From assembly GCA_907165065.1 (NCBI GenBank), contig OU015528.1:23394015-23458014 (forward strand): DNA of 64,000 nucleotides, read 5' to 3'. The notes below the pieces were generated by a model. That model saw only the letters and a program-made list of their open reading frames with translations. It searched no databases and was not told the origin of the DNA. The stretch comes from Caprimulgus europaeus. Its lineage: Eukaryota > Chordata > Aves > Caprimulgiformes > Caprimulgidae. Numbering within the stretch: the stretch's first letter is position 1; every line of letters starts with the position of its first letter. The translations under genes were made by a program, and so were the position numbers. Below, one piece after another: positions 24,801 through 36,929 of this stretch.

Positions 24801-27800
24801 TAGTAATCTATTAATCAACTTACCTGCCAATTGAACAGAAATATTTTGCATGTTCTTACAGCTCCAGCACAAACACCAAAAGCCTGGATTCTTTTAATAT
24901 TATATGCAGCTTCTTTAACATTCTCATGGAAATATAGCATTTTTTTTCTTTTTCTTACTCACTTTCATGCATGTAAATGAGGATGTGAGGGTGGTCAGAT
25001 ACAGAGAGCTTTCGGTTACCTCATATTCTAACTTCTTGGCAGTAAAAAGTCATTCAGAAATGTAGCATCATGCAGGTAACAGTCATTTTGAAAGAAATAT
25101 AAAAAAGCCTTTCTGACCTGATGATATCTCCTTCATAGGAGGAGACTTAATTATTTTACTGGCTCTTTGCAAACAGACAGGTAACAGACAGATAAAAGTG
25201 TAAAATGTTACAGCCTAACAAGGGGGCCAAGAGGTAATAGCAGGAAGAAGAAAGGTGAGAAGATGAACTGTGTGGTTTTGTTGTTTACAAGGAAATCAGT
25301 ACAAATCTTTGGGAAAATATTCTGAATAACTGGCCTTTAAATCACCATAGCTAGTAGTTATACAGCAACCTAAAAAAAAAAAAAAGGGGGTTTTCACAAG
25401 GCATTAAATTAATAGGATTTAATACAATAGATGTTGCCACCTGCTCCACCTACAATTGCATTAATAACAAAGTGCAGAGAGATGCTGTGACCTCCATCTG
25501 CAGCAGCACGTTGGAGAATTCAGGAGTTCTTGCTGCTTGTAAATGCTCGCTCTTTCTTTGGAGATGCACAGGTAAATATCTGTAGGAACTGATAGAAGCA
25601 GTTCACCAAGACAGTGTTCTTACATTTCTGACATGTCAAAAACATCTACTTCCTTCTTAAATAAACCACTGAATGAATATTCTCATACAGCACTACTGAA
25701 GCATACAATACAGCTTCACTAAAAGCCTTCCACTGCCCTCCAGATACACTTAAGAAAATAACTCTAAATGGAAGGATGATACACACAATAGCTAAAGGGA
25801 ATGCAATCGCATTCAGAGAAGATGAAGAAATCATAAGCAGCCACCTGCATTTCTGGAAAGTCCTTGGGCTCTTGCTATTGGCAATTCTAGCAAAACTCAG
25901 GATACAGCCATGTCTGCTCCCAAGGCTTTCAGGTTGAACCACAGGCTCTGGCTTGCATTGCTATTGTGAGAATAGCCTCCCTCTGCAAAAGCGGTTGCTT
26001 AGGACTAGGAAAGACTATTAGAAATCAGTAGTAGCCAGGCAATTCTTCTGCAGGAACTGAAGTGAAACTTTCTTAAACATTAAAAAAACAAAGCAGAGAA
26101 ACTGCAGAAGAGCTAAGGGATGGATCCCCAAGACTATCTTCTGTGCATGCCAGGGTACCCCAGAAGGCCAGCCCCAGCTGCTTACATAGAGACCTCCAGT
26201 TCAGATTTTGCTTGCACCATGGGACGGGGGAAAAATTTCTGTTCTGAGACGACTGTCTGAAATAAGAATGGAAACAGCTGGTCATGACTAAGTTTGTTTG
26301 ATATCGTCTTTCAGAAAAAATAGAAAGCACTTTGGCAGTCAGAAGCAAGAGAAAATGATTAACCTTGTACTAGGTTATTAGTGGGAATATATATTGACTT
26401 TGATCTAATTGCACTCTGGTTCTACAACTTCTTGATTTGAAATTGTCTTCCTTCTAGAAAGTTTAAATAAAAATAATTTGCCTACTTCTTATATTCCAAT
26501 TGTGTTAGTTTTCATCTTTGAGATAAACTCTTAAAAATTATGCTTTTTGTCTTTATTTTTCACCTATAACAATTAGCACAGGTAGATTCCCACACTGGGG
26601 AAATGGACTGTCCCCTAACTTGGTGGTGGCTGAGTACTGTAAGTATCCCAGGGAACTCTCTCCTAATCCTCCCAGCTGAAGTGCTGCTGAGCACAACTCT
26701 CCCAACTAGCTTTGCTCCATAATATCTTGACTGTTTGACCCTTGAGCTCCACAACAAAGCCTGAACTGTAACATCAAATAACATATTCTTAAAACACCAA
26801 CATGTCAAATTCTTCATAAAGGACATATAGGTCAGCAGTAAATTTTTTAAAACCCTTTAGTTTTTCTATGAATAAGACCTGGATTTTTCAAGTGTGTAAG
26901 TACTGGAGTAAAGGCTCTTCCTAGGGTCTTTGTCTCCTGTAGAGTTACTACCTCCTCAATAAGAAAAAAAGGTGCTCTTGTTTAAGGCTATGGGGGACAT
27001 ACTGAGCTTCCCATCCCCTCTCTTCAATGTTCTGCCTTTCTTTCCCTGAAAAATCCTGTTGAAAGGAGTGTATTTCTTAGAGAGAAATTCAGAGAGAAGG
27101 ACTAGAATAGCTTCCTGCAGGCAGTTGCCAGGTTGATATATCAAAGCGATATTGCTTTCTGAATTGAGTGGCACCAATCAGCAGGAACTGTCAGTCTGGG
27201 GATATAATAACTGTGGTGCCAGTTGTCAGGAATCTAAATGAAAGTTTCAGCTATACTTGTATTCCTAAAGTGCCTATTGGCTCGAGGAGGGGAATAGGAA
27301 GGGGGACAAGCTTTGCTGGCAGTGTCAAGGAAAGGGTGACATCGGAAGAAAAATTTGGTGAAGCACAGGGCACCCAGATCCTTCTCCCGGAGCAAGAGTC
27401 AGAGGATTGAAGTCATTGCATGAAATTAATGTTGTATCTCCACCCTCCATAATTCCAAGTCCTGTTAACTATCTTTCTGGAGAGAAAGTGAAGATTCTTC
27501 TAAGCCTGTCACATTTGTCATCTGACATCCTACTGAACTGCCTCTCCGGACACCAGTCCAAATATAGATCCCTGAAAACTGTGCTTGGCTGCTGTCTGAC
27601 TCTATCAGTGCCTGAAATCTGTAGACACTTGATTTTTTAATGAACAAAGTTCCTCAGTTCTTACTGAGATTATGACAGAAACTCCCTTGGAGCCTGCAAA
27701 CCTGGCACCCTTCCCTCCACCCCGCCCCAGTGCAGAGCGTGGGGCTGAGGGATCCCACTTCCACCTTCCTGGGAGACTTCTCTGGTGTCCAGGTTGTCAC

Positions 27801-30800
27801 CATAGGCACGGCTATTTTGTCCCTCCTGTTGAAGCTGTTTCCCTCAAATTACTGAGGTGTGACTAGTGTGAGGATAAGGACTTTCAGGTGAAGTCAGAGA
27901 CAGAGGATCAGGCTCTGGTTTCTGCTTCCAGGGATCTTTCAGAATATTGTCATATTAAGACTGCTCAACACAAAGAAATACTTTCTGAGCAAGGACAAAA
28001 CCCTGGTTGCCCAGTGTCCTGAAGGAGTGCCCACAGCACCACAGGGTGCATGTTGGAAATCCCAAGGTATTGCCACTGTCAGTGCTAGAGACATCAGAGA
28101 CCTTTTGCAGATCTAGGGCTGAATAAGATAACTGATGTAATGAACTAGATCACCCTTCTGTGATGGAACCACAGGTCCTGGGATCAGTGCTATTTTAATC
28201 AAATTTTGGTGTGTGAATTGTATTTTAAATTAATTTTCTTTTTTTTTTTAATACTCTGCACTGTAAACATGAGATAAACCATTATATCCATGCAGTACCT
28301 GTGACTAGTGAGTAAGGTCACAGTGTTGATTCAGTTTTCTGAGTACACGGCTATGACTCACCAGGCAGAGAAAAACTCTCAGAACATAGCAGTACAGGTA
28401 TCAAAAACAGGTAAAGCTTGTCTTTTCTGAACTGCATAGATGAGCCTTCATTCCCCAAAACCTTAGCCTGATATAATATTTACTGAGAGGAGTGTAGAGA
28501 CTCAGCTTCATTCCTGTCCTTGTACTCCTGTGCTGTAGATCTCTGACTCCCACCTAACTTGCATAATTGTCTGGAAAGCCGTTCTTCTGCTGAATAGAGC
28601 AAAAATCTCACTCTCTACTAAAAAGGGCAAAATGATAGTGTATGCGGCTTTACATTTCCTGATCTGTACTTTCTAGGAGAGTAAGACATAACAACCCCTG
28701 GAAAAAAAAAAAAAAAAAGGAGACCAGAGGAAGGTCAGGTTCCTGGCCAAAAGGGATTCTTCCTTAAATTCCATGAGTTGGAAGCATCTGTGATTCATCC
28801 AGCTATTGCAGACACAAAATTAAATATTCATCCTTTAATAACATTTGGGTTTTACCCTCTTAAATCTCGCAAAATTGAAACTAATATCTCTAAAAAATAA
28901 AACACCATTTTAAATAAAAGTAACTTAGAATAAGATTTAAAATATGCATTCTAAAAGTGCAGTCATCTTCTCTCTCATTTACTTCTTCGAGTAATAAAAA
29001 TGATAAATTATTATGTCTGTGGATTGGGATTAAATGGACATTTTACAGACCTTCTTTGCCTGGGAAGGGATCAGATAAAGGTAGTACAGGTCTGATTCCT
29101 CAATTTATCTGAGCGTGATCTCAAAATATGATAGCCACTGAAAAGGTGATAAACAGTTTAAAAGGATATGTAATATTGACATTAAAAATGGATTCAGGTT
29201 AATCAGATATGACTGCAGAATTTCCTTCTGTCTGTCCCTTTGGGGAGTGCTCTGCCGTAGTACTGAAGATTCATGGCAGATCTCATGCTTAGGCTCTTCA
29301 GGCTGTTTTGTCCTCCTGGATGTTGTCAATTGCATTTGCACTTCTTTTTATTCTCAACATTTTGCACCCTGGTGTCCACTGAGGAACAGATTCTTGTGTA
29401 CACATCCTGTGGCATTGCTACAGGCAGATGGTTTCTATCCTAGTGCATCATTGTCTGTCCCAGAATCCCAGATTCCTTTTTTAAAGGATTTTGCTTAATG
29501 TTTGCTATGCCTTCAGTAGAATGATTTTTTGTAATATTCAACTTTAGAAGAGATGTCAGAATAAGAAAGAATTATTGAGGATACCCAAAATTGTTTTCCA
29601 TTAAACATCAAAAGTAAATTGACTTTATCAAAATGTTTGTGAAACCCTTAACCTGGGAAAAAAAGGCAAAGCCAATACTGAATGGCTGGAAATTTAAACT
29701 AAAAGCCTTCAGAATGGAAGCAACGTGCCAATATTTAATAGTGGCAGTAATTAACTGCTGAGAGATCTGATTATGAGAAGAGCATAATAACCTTTATTCT
29801 CTGAATTAAATTAATATCTCTCAGTATTGACAATCCTACTCTAAACCAGCTCCTTTGTAGGGACTCTTGGTTTATATTACCTGATTTGCACCATATAAAA
29901 AATTGGAACATATCAAAATGAACATTTCCAGCCTAAAGTTTTCACCTCCAGTTTTATTTGGAAGTTACTTTCTTTGCCTTTATGAATGGAATGGACCACA
30001 AAGAGCTAATTATGGTTAAACTATTTAGTGAAAATAAAAACCAACTTGCTATAACTGATAAAAGGAAATTTTAAGTTCTTGATTCTTGTTTATTTTTAAT
30101 GTACTATATTTACATTCCCACTGGTTATCATTGCATGTGAGAGCTTATCAGGATATTAAGAAAGATAAGCAGTTACGGAAGGACAACATCTATAAATAAT
30201 CTACTGACTGTGAGGAGATCTGGGAAAGATTAAATTCCCTGATGACTCCACACTGTCAATTACAGTGATTTGAGTACATTCCTCTGAAGAAGCATGCTTG
30301 AGCTGAGATGTGGGGACAGCACTAGATGGATCATTGTCTTGATGCTCCAAACTTCTTATGTTTTTATGTCACAGCTTTTTACTTTAAAAATTTCCAAGGT
30401 TTCTTAACAGTGCAAGAATCATAATTTAAATGTCTCAAAATTATAGCAGTTACTGAATTATAAACTGTCATACTCAGCCAGTTAATTTTCTTTATATGTT
30501 TGCTCCCCCATGCTTTTTCCCCCATGTTTCTTGTTTTTTGAAAGCAGAGACTATTCCCTAAAAGACAGAAGGACAGGTTCAAAGAATTTAATGCTTGCAG
30601 GCAAGCTCCACATTTTTTCAGTTATACATGGTGATCCCATTTAGCTGAGCATTTGACAGTGTCTTAGCTCACTCAGCAATTCCATTTGCCAATTTGATTT
30701 GCCATCTGATTGATTTTAAATTGATAATAATAAAAAGCTCCACACACAAATCCTATATCATTGCAATATCTGTTCATGAGAAACAGAACAGCTGTCTTGC

Positions 30801-31299
30801 AGTATGAATGTTTTGAAGATTAAACATTTCATGAAGCTGTCATATAAATAACCTAGTATTTATTTAGACAGGTCCAAGTAGGCAGTTGGATCCTTATCTC
30901 TTGATATATCTGTTTGTTAACAGCCTTAATTTTATTAGCTATGCTGGTGGAAAATTGTGGGTTGCTTGGTGGGGACAAGGGTATTTTATATCTTATTTGA
31001 ACATTTTTTTCAGGAGCTTGTCCTTAGTTTCCATCTTTACCAGATGACTATCCTTATTTGAGCTGCACATCAGAGATATAGAGACAAGCCAAAGGAACTG
31101 TAAAAATTAGCCATCTCTTTGGTAGATAAAGATAAATTTTTAGAAAATAGTTTCCTTGTGCAGCTACAGGTAATACAAGTGACACGCATCATCTGTCTTC
31201 TGCTCTCTGCTGACTACTACAGACAACACCATCAATAGCAGAGTGACTAGTGATGCTCAGTTAACTTAATCTACCACTTTGCATTATAAGCTCCTGTTT
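21879..31299. other. Long stretch with no identified gene
   Basis: No exon or named repeat recognised. Small items: C8 followed by a short CA run (23483-23499), 14 A near 25372-25385, and 17 A at 28702-28718. A slightly GC-richer patch near 27.66-27.85 kb carries a 64-codon proline-rich frame without family resemblance. Homeodomain-type motif clusters at 29.69-30.05 and 30.66-30.86 kb are treated as findings. Confidence 0.5.
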
Positions 31300-31890
31300 G
31301 CAATTGCTCATACTTTGCTGGACTTTGGTGGGTGGACAGAGGAGGGCTGTCCCTGTAACTGCTGTCCCAAGTGTTGCAGCGCTGGGCACAGGAGCTACAA
31401 GCAGCAAGGCTGGCTCTCCTGCCCAGCCAGAAACAGCACCAACAAGAGGTAAAATGGAAGATTAAAATGAGGATTAATGGGGATAAGGATGAGGAAAATA
31501 AAGTAGGATGAGCAAAAGAGGGTTTAGCAAAAGGCACTGCAAAGAGGTCTGGGTGAGGGGATACTGGCATCTGTATGGCTGCTGGCAGAGCAGTACTGAG
31601 ATTAAATAAGGGATGGAGTCGGGAAGAGGACTGTCAGGAGGGTGACTGGAATATTGTGTAAGGAGACAGAACTGAGCTGGAAAGACTGGGACAAGGAACC
31701 AGGCTCTGAGTGTGAAAGAACCTTGTTATAGGGTAATGCGTAGTAAGGAAGCAGAGACACTGAGTCCGCAGGGGACAGCAGGTTTGGGCAGTGAGTACCT
31801 GTGTTGAGAAGGCTGTGGGAGGAGTCCAAGGCTTTACGTATGTGATAGGGAACCCGGTGTTTGGAGGGGGTAGAGGCATGGAAAGAAACA
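31300..31890 (+). repeat. G/A-rich, repeat-like segment, unclassified
   Basis: Composition shifts to G and A rich on the plus strand, with recurrent words such as gggac, ggag, actggg and aaggaa (for example near 31650-31700 and 31800-31870). It stands out from the AT-rich surroundings. It has the look of an old interspersed repeat or a decayed minisatellite, but I cannot name a family or find a clear repeat period. The minus-strand open frames here (75-99 codons) are pyrimidine-composition artefacts rich in P, S, L and F. Confidence 0.35.
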
Positions 31891-34800
31891 AAAATAAATA
31901 TTAAATAAAACTGTTGACTTGAGATAAATTTTAATTGCCTTTATCTTAAGGAGAACATATATTGACAAGATCTAAAGCCGCTCTCTGCTTTGAGGTTAAA
32001 AGTTGCTAGGAGAAATGAAACCCTGCAACCAGTTAAAGCCATAACAGTTATTTTCCCATCTTCTTGTCTGGTGAAGGGCTAATGTGACAGCTGCCGTGGG
32101 GCACCTACAGTTATTCTAAGAAAAGCCAAGAGGATGTAGGAAGATGTAGGAGTATGGGTGAGTGACAAGAACCGTTCATTAGTTTTCCTCCTGATCATGT
32201 CAAGGCTTTATGCTGGACACCTGGTGCCATCTGCTTCCCTCCAGCTGTTCCCATCAGGGAGACAGTGGTAGCTCCGTTGCAACCATGACCTGTGCACCAC
32301 TTTACTTATGCTGCTGCAGCCCACACTGCTTTGCCTTCAGTGAATTATACTGCAAAATAGCTGGATTTAAGGTGAACTTTCAAAACCATCCAAAGGTTAA
32401 CTTGTCAGTGTTGAATTCTGTGTAATGTTCGTGTTTTACTTCTAACAATGTCTGGACTACATGAAAGATGTCAACCTACCATCATCCCCCAGTTTCCCCA
32501 TTAGTTCAAACAGTGGAATCAAATACCCAGAATAAAAAGTTGCATGAGGCGGATAATTTTCTGGGATGATTTGGTTTTCTGATATAAGGTGCCTCAATAC
32601 ATCTGTACCCCAGGCTGAAAAGTTTCTGTTGAGGAAGATAGGATTTCTATAAAAGAAAGAGTGGTCCTGTGATTAAGACAGTCCAACAATAATCCTATCC
32701 CTATTCTTGCCAGAAAAATTGCTATCTAAAGCTAGATTAGTCATTGCAATAAATACTCTACAAAAAATATGGTCTTTGGTGCCTCAAACTAGCTGCCCAA
32801 ATTAAAGGCTAATATTAATCTTAATCTGTCTGCCTTTCTCCACATATAAAATGCAGATAATATCACTCCTCATACCACAAAATTACTGCATGAATAAAAC
32901 TTGCAATGAGTAACACCACTGAAAAATCCCCCAAGGACATTTGTGATCCTGTTAGATGGAAGGGTATGAGTAGCATAAAGTATATGTGTCCATGTGCCAC
33001 GCACTGAAATATGAGGGTAGAACAAAAATATTGAGGAACCACTCAATCATTGAGTGCTGTCCACCCAGGGCATTGAATGAGACAGTCTTGCAGAAAAAAC
33101 AGTATGTGATCCTCAGTCAAACTGCCACAATTCATACACAACAAAGGGACAGCCCAGGGCTGTACAGACAGAAATGCAGACAGACACAGAGAAAGCTTAA
33201 TTCAGGCATTTTGTAACTTCTCAGCACTTTCATTACAACCTTACTCTAAGTTTACCAGGAGTCTTGTTTAGAATGCAGGTTGACCAGACGTGAAGGGTAT
33301 CCTGATAGTTTTATTTAAATTCCACCATCACCTGCATATTCTTTATATACTTTCAGAACAACTCACTATCATTTTAACATGCTGCAATAGTCCTGAGCCC
33401 CTGCTGAAATTTTCTCATTCAGTAGTCAAATTGCTGCAGCAGCAAAGTCTTGCTGGATAGCCATGAGAGGAAACCTTTCATAATCTGCTGCTCACCATAT
33501 TGTCATCATTATAATTTGGTCCTGTTACATTCATTTTGACATTCCAGTTTTACTCAGAATGTATCATGGCATCCTTTCACACTACCAGAGATCCATGCAA
33601 CACATGTTCACTTACCTTAAACACCACATCATTTTCACTATATTTTGATTTCTTCTATTCTGACTGACACGGGCCTCAGAAATGGTAGAGAAGCAAGCCC
33701 TTTCGAGCTCATTCAGATACTTCTTGTGTTTATAGTGAGGAAACTGACTGCAGTAGCCCTCACTAATGCAGGTAATAAACATGTGCCTTAGCCCTGTTAC
33801 ATGTTAGTGCCTGCAGCAACACTTGCTTCATGATAGGTGCAGGCAGGGCTGTTCACTGGTTCGGGCCCCAGGGAACTAGCTTGCTGCATATAGAGATGGT
33901 AGTGAAGGTTATGCTCATTTAAGAGTGGCAGGAGCTGCCACAGCAACATGTCCTCTCATGCAGGTGAAGGGAAGTTTCAGGCTAAGCAGACCAGAGCTCC
34001 TCCTGGGACTCCCATTCTTTCATTGTCCCTGGGTGATCTGGAAATTCAAAACCACAATCAGACCTAATATTTCTTAACATGTTCAATTTGGTCAAATATT
34101 AGGTCTTAAATGTGTTGCAGTTTTTTGTACTTTGTCAGTTGAAACAAGAAGGGAAAGTACATATCTCAGTGAGCGTTGCAGATGTGCCCTACCAGCTTGG
34201 TGCAATATTCAAAGAATGAGTTCTGACAGTTCAAGCCTCTTTTGCTCTAATGTGCTGAATCTGAATGCCCTAAAGTGAAGAAAGCTGGAATTTAAATTCA
34301 AAATTCAACACCCACATCCTTAAATTCAAGAGCATTTGGGGTTAGTTTTTAATGTTGGTTCCTTGCAGGGATAAAAACATTTTGGTCTGAAGCCAGAAAA
34401 AAATTCGGGGTCTTCTCTGCCCTTTGCTACTGTTTTCTGCCAAATCAATCACATGCTTAATTGAAGGCTGCACCTGCAGAACATTAAAGGTGAGGAGTGT
34501 GCAATACATTCTGAGTGACACTCACCACACTATGATGGATGCTTTCTGACAGTGCTAATACGGCAAAAGGATAACACCCCTCCTCTCCTGTCACAGGAGC
34601 CAAACAGCAGTCAGAGAGTTGGCATCCTGTGTCAGCCACCAATTTTGCCGCCCAGTTTGGTCTGACAGGTTCCTTGAATCCATGTGATGTGGAAGGGGGC
34701 TGCTGAGCCACCTCCTCTGTAGCTGTCCCTTCCCTGCCCCTCAGCTTAAATCTCTGCTGGTGTGTGAGCCAGAGCTCACTATCTGCTCAAAAAGCATTAC

Positions 34801-36820
34801 ATGGCATTGGGCTTCAGAGAAACTTAACTAAAATACTGATAAGCAGATGCTAATGGTTGCCAGCCAGTATTCAGAGGAAGGGCTCTTAGGAAAGGAAACA
34901 TCAAATACACAGAGAAAATATTATAAATAACATAAAATATTAAATATTATCAGGAATGCTTTGCACAACTAAAAATAAGATGCAGTTAGCTAAAAGAGAT
35001 ACTGCAGTTCTTCCTACACAGATATGGCTCTTTTCTTCTCTTACGTCTATTAATAGGATTTCATCTGCAATATTAATTTACATAGCATTTATATTGCATT
35101 AATACTAAAATAATTTAATGTCCATGCAAACACATTCCTCCACAACTTTCTTTAAGAGGTGTTTCTTGGTCTCTCCGGGATATTCCTGGTACCTTCAGTA
35201 TGTTACCTGGGCTCCAGAGCTGAGAAAGTAAGGCAGCATCTTAGTCCTTTCAGTGTCCTCAAACTCAATGTCAACAAACTCTTAATTCTCCACATTCTGG
35301 CTTATAGTAGCAAAATGCAATGTGTAAACTTTGGAGGTGACAACCAGTTCACTCTGACTGGTCCATAAAACCACCTGTGGTAGATCAAAATGCACTCATG
35401 GCAGAAAAATGAAGCCATTTTGTGTATTGAAAGTGGTGACAGTAGAGGACAGAGTTAACAGTAAATTCATTTAGGTTTTGCACTCTTCAAGTCTCTTATT
35501 TCTTACAAGCTTTTTTTCTGCAGTCTGAGTAGAAAAGCTCTTGGAGGGTGAGTGCGTATGGCTCAAGGGAGTAATCAACCACAACCTTTCTCAGATAGTG
35601 CCAGAAAAATCTACTAACCACGATTTGTAACTACCATGTTCCTTTTCCTGATTTTCCTGGGTCTCGTAGTTCAATGCCTCTGCCCCCTACATGTGGGTAG
35701 GGATTCAGAACATTCCAGCTATGATCCACCTTTCTTTTTAATGGGTTTTCTTCTGTCCTGTGGTGCAAATTCAAATGCTTGAAGTACCAAAGCATGTAGG
35801 CTATACCTTCCAATCTGTTCCCTTTTTTCTACTCATTACCACTGCTCTTACATTGAAAGAAATGCTTATTTTTGGAGCTGAGCCCTTTATTTGAATCTGA
35901 GCACTTAACACAGCAGGGTCATGGTCAGTAGCAAGGACTCCTGAGGAACTCATTAGGACATCCAAAATTGTGTATAAATGCAGTATATGTGTATATATAT
36001 GCTGCTTTGGCTCAGAAAGCTCAGGGGAAAATCCCAGTTTAACTGTAATGTAAATCGAAGCCCCAAAATGTAGTGGGCATCTTTGCAATCACAAAGAAGG
36101 AGGATCTCTTTCTGTTCATCATGAATTCTGTCAGCTGAAACAAGCTGAATCACAAATTTTTGTTTTAACTACAGTTCATAACAAATCTTCCTCTATCCCC
36201 TGTTCCCCAAGTGAAGCTTCGGTATGGCTGAGTAGGACCGAGCATAGCTGTCTTCAAGTGAACTGAATTCACTGGCACTGGGGTAACTTAAGGACTTTGT
36301 CTGGGATCTTACTGAAAGCATTTACCAGGATGACCCATGCAGGACAAGTCACAGAGTTATAAAAATTAACTGAAGAAGGTAGTTTCTTTCAATTTTGGTT
36401 CATTTCCTTTTTCCACACTACTAAATAATAAAAAAACCCCAACCCGATTAATGTTACTTCAACTTATTTGTACAAAGGTTAAAAAACCAGTCTCTGGTAT
36501 TTCATAGCTTCTTTTATTTTTCAGCCTTTCGGTAGTTTACATTGCTAAGCTGTGAAAAAGAGACTTTAACCTGCAACTCCCACCCACACCAGTAATACTG
36601 TGTAAATTTAGCTATGGAGCAACTCAAATGTGTGTATTTATCATACAGCTTTGAACAAGTATTAGGTATTAATGCAGCCAACCACTTAATTATACACGAA
36701 GTTGCAGACTACTGTGATGGTTAACTGAAGAACAGTCAAGGGAATCACACTGTTCTAGGACTCCTGGTTTTGGGGTGGGGATATTTTGTGAATCACATGA
36801 CTGTCCTTCCTTTTTAATCT
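31891..36820. other. Stretch with no identified gene
   Basis: No exon, RNA gene or named transposon seen. Open frames are at most 95 codons. Around 35040-35120 the sequence is very AT-rich with several TAAT words and an ATGCAAA octamer-like word, which is weak evidence for anything. Confidence 0.5.
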
Positions 36821-36929
36821 GAGGGAAGGAAAGGGGAAGGGGGAGGGGAAGGGGAAAAAGGAGAAAGGGGAAAAGGAAGACGAGGAAGAGGGAAGGGCAA
36901 GAGGAAGAAGGGGGAAGAAATAAGGAAGG
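36821..36929 (+). repeat. Polypurine tract with a G-quadruplex motif
   Basis: About 109 bases are almost pure A/G on the plus strand, broken by C at 36881 and 36898 and a T near 36921. Positions 36833-36854 hold four G runs (4, 5, 4 and 4 G) with AA, A and AA loops, a strong G-quadruplex pattern. It may be a decayed relative of a GGGAA/GGGGAA simple repeat. The antisense open frames here encode only P/S/F/L-rich junk. Confidence 0.9.

Noticed and set aside
28702-28718. A17 run considered as the tail of a processed pseudogene
   Set aside because: No recognisable retrocopy upstream and no flanking direct repeats seen.
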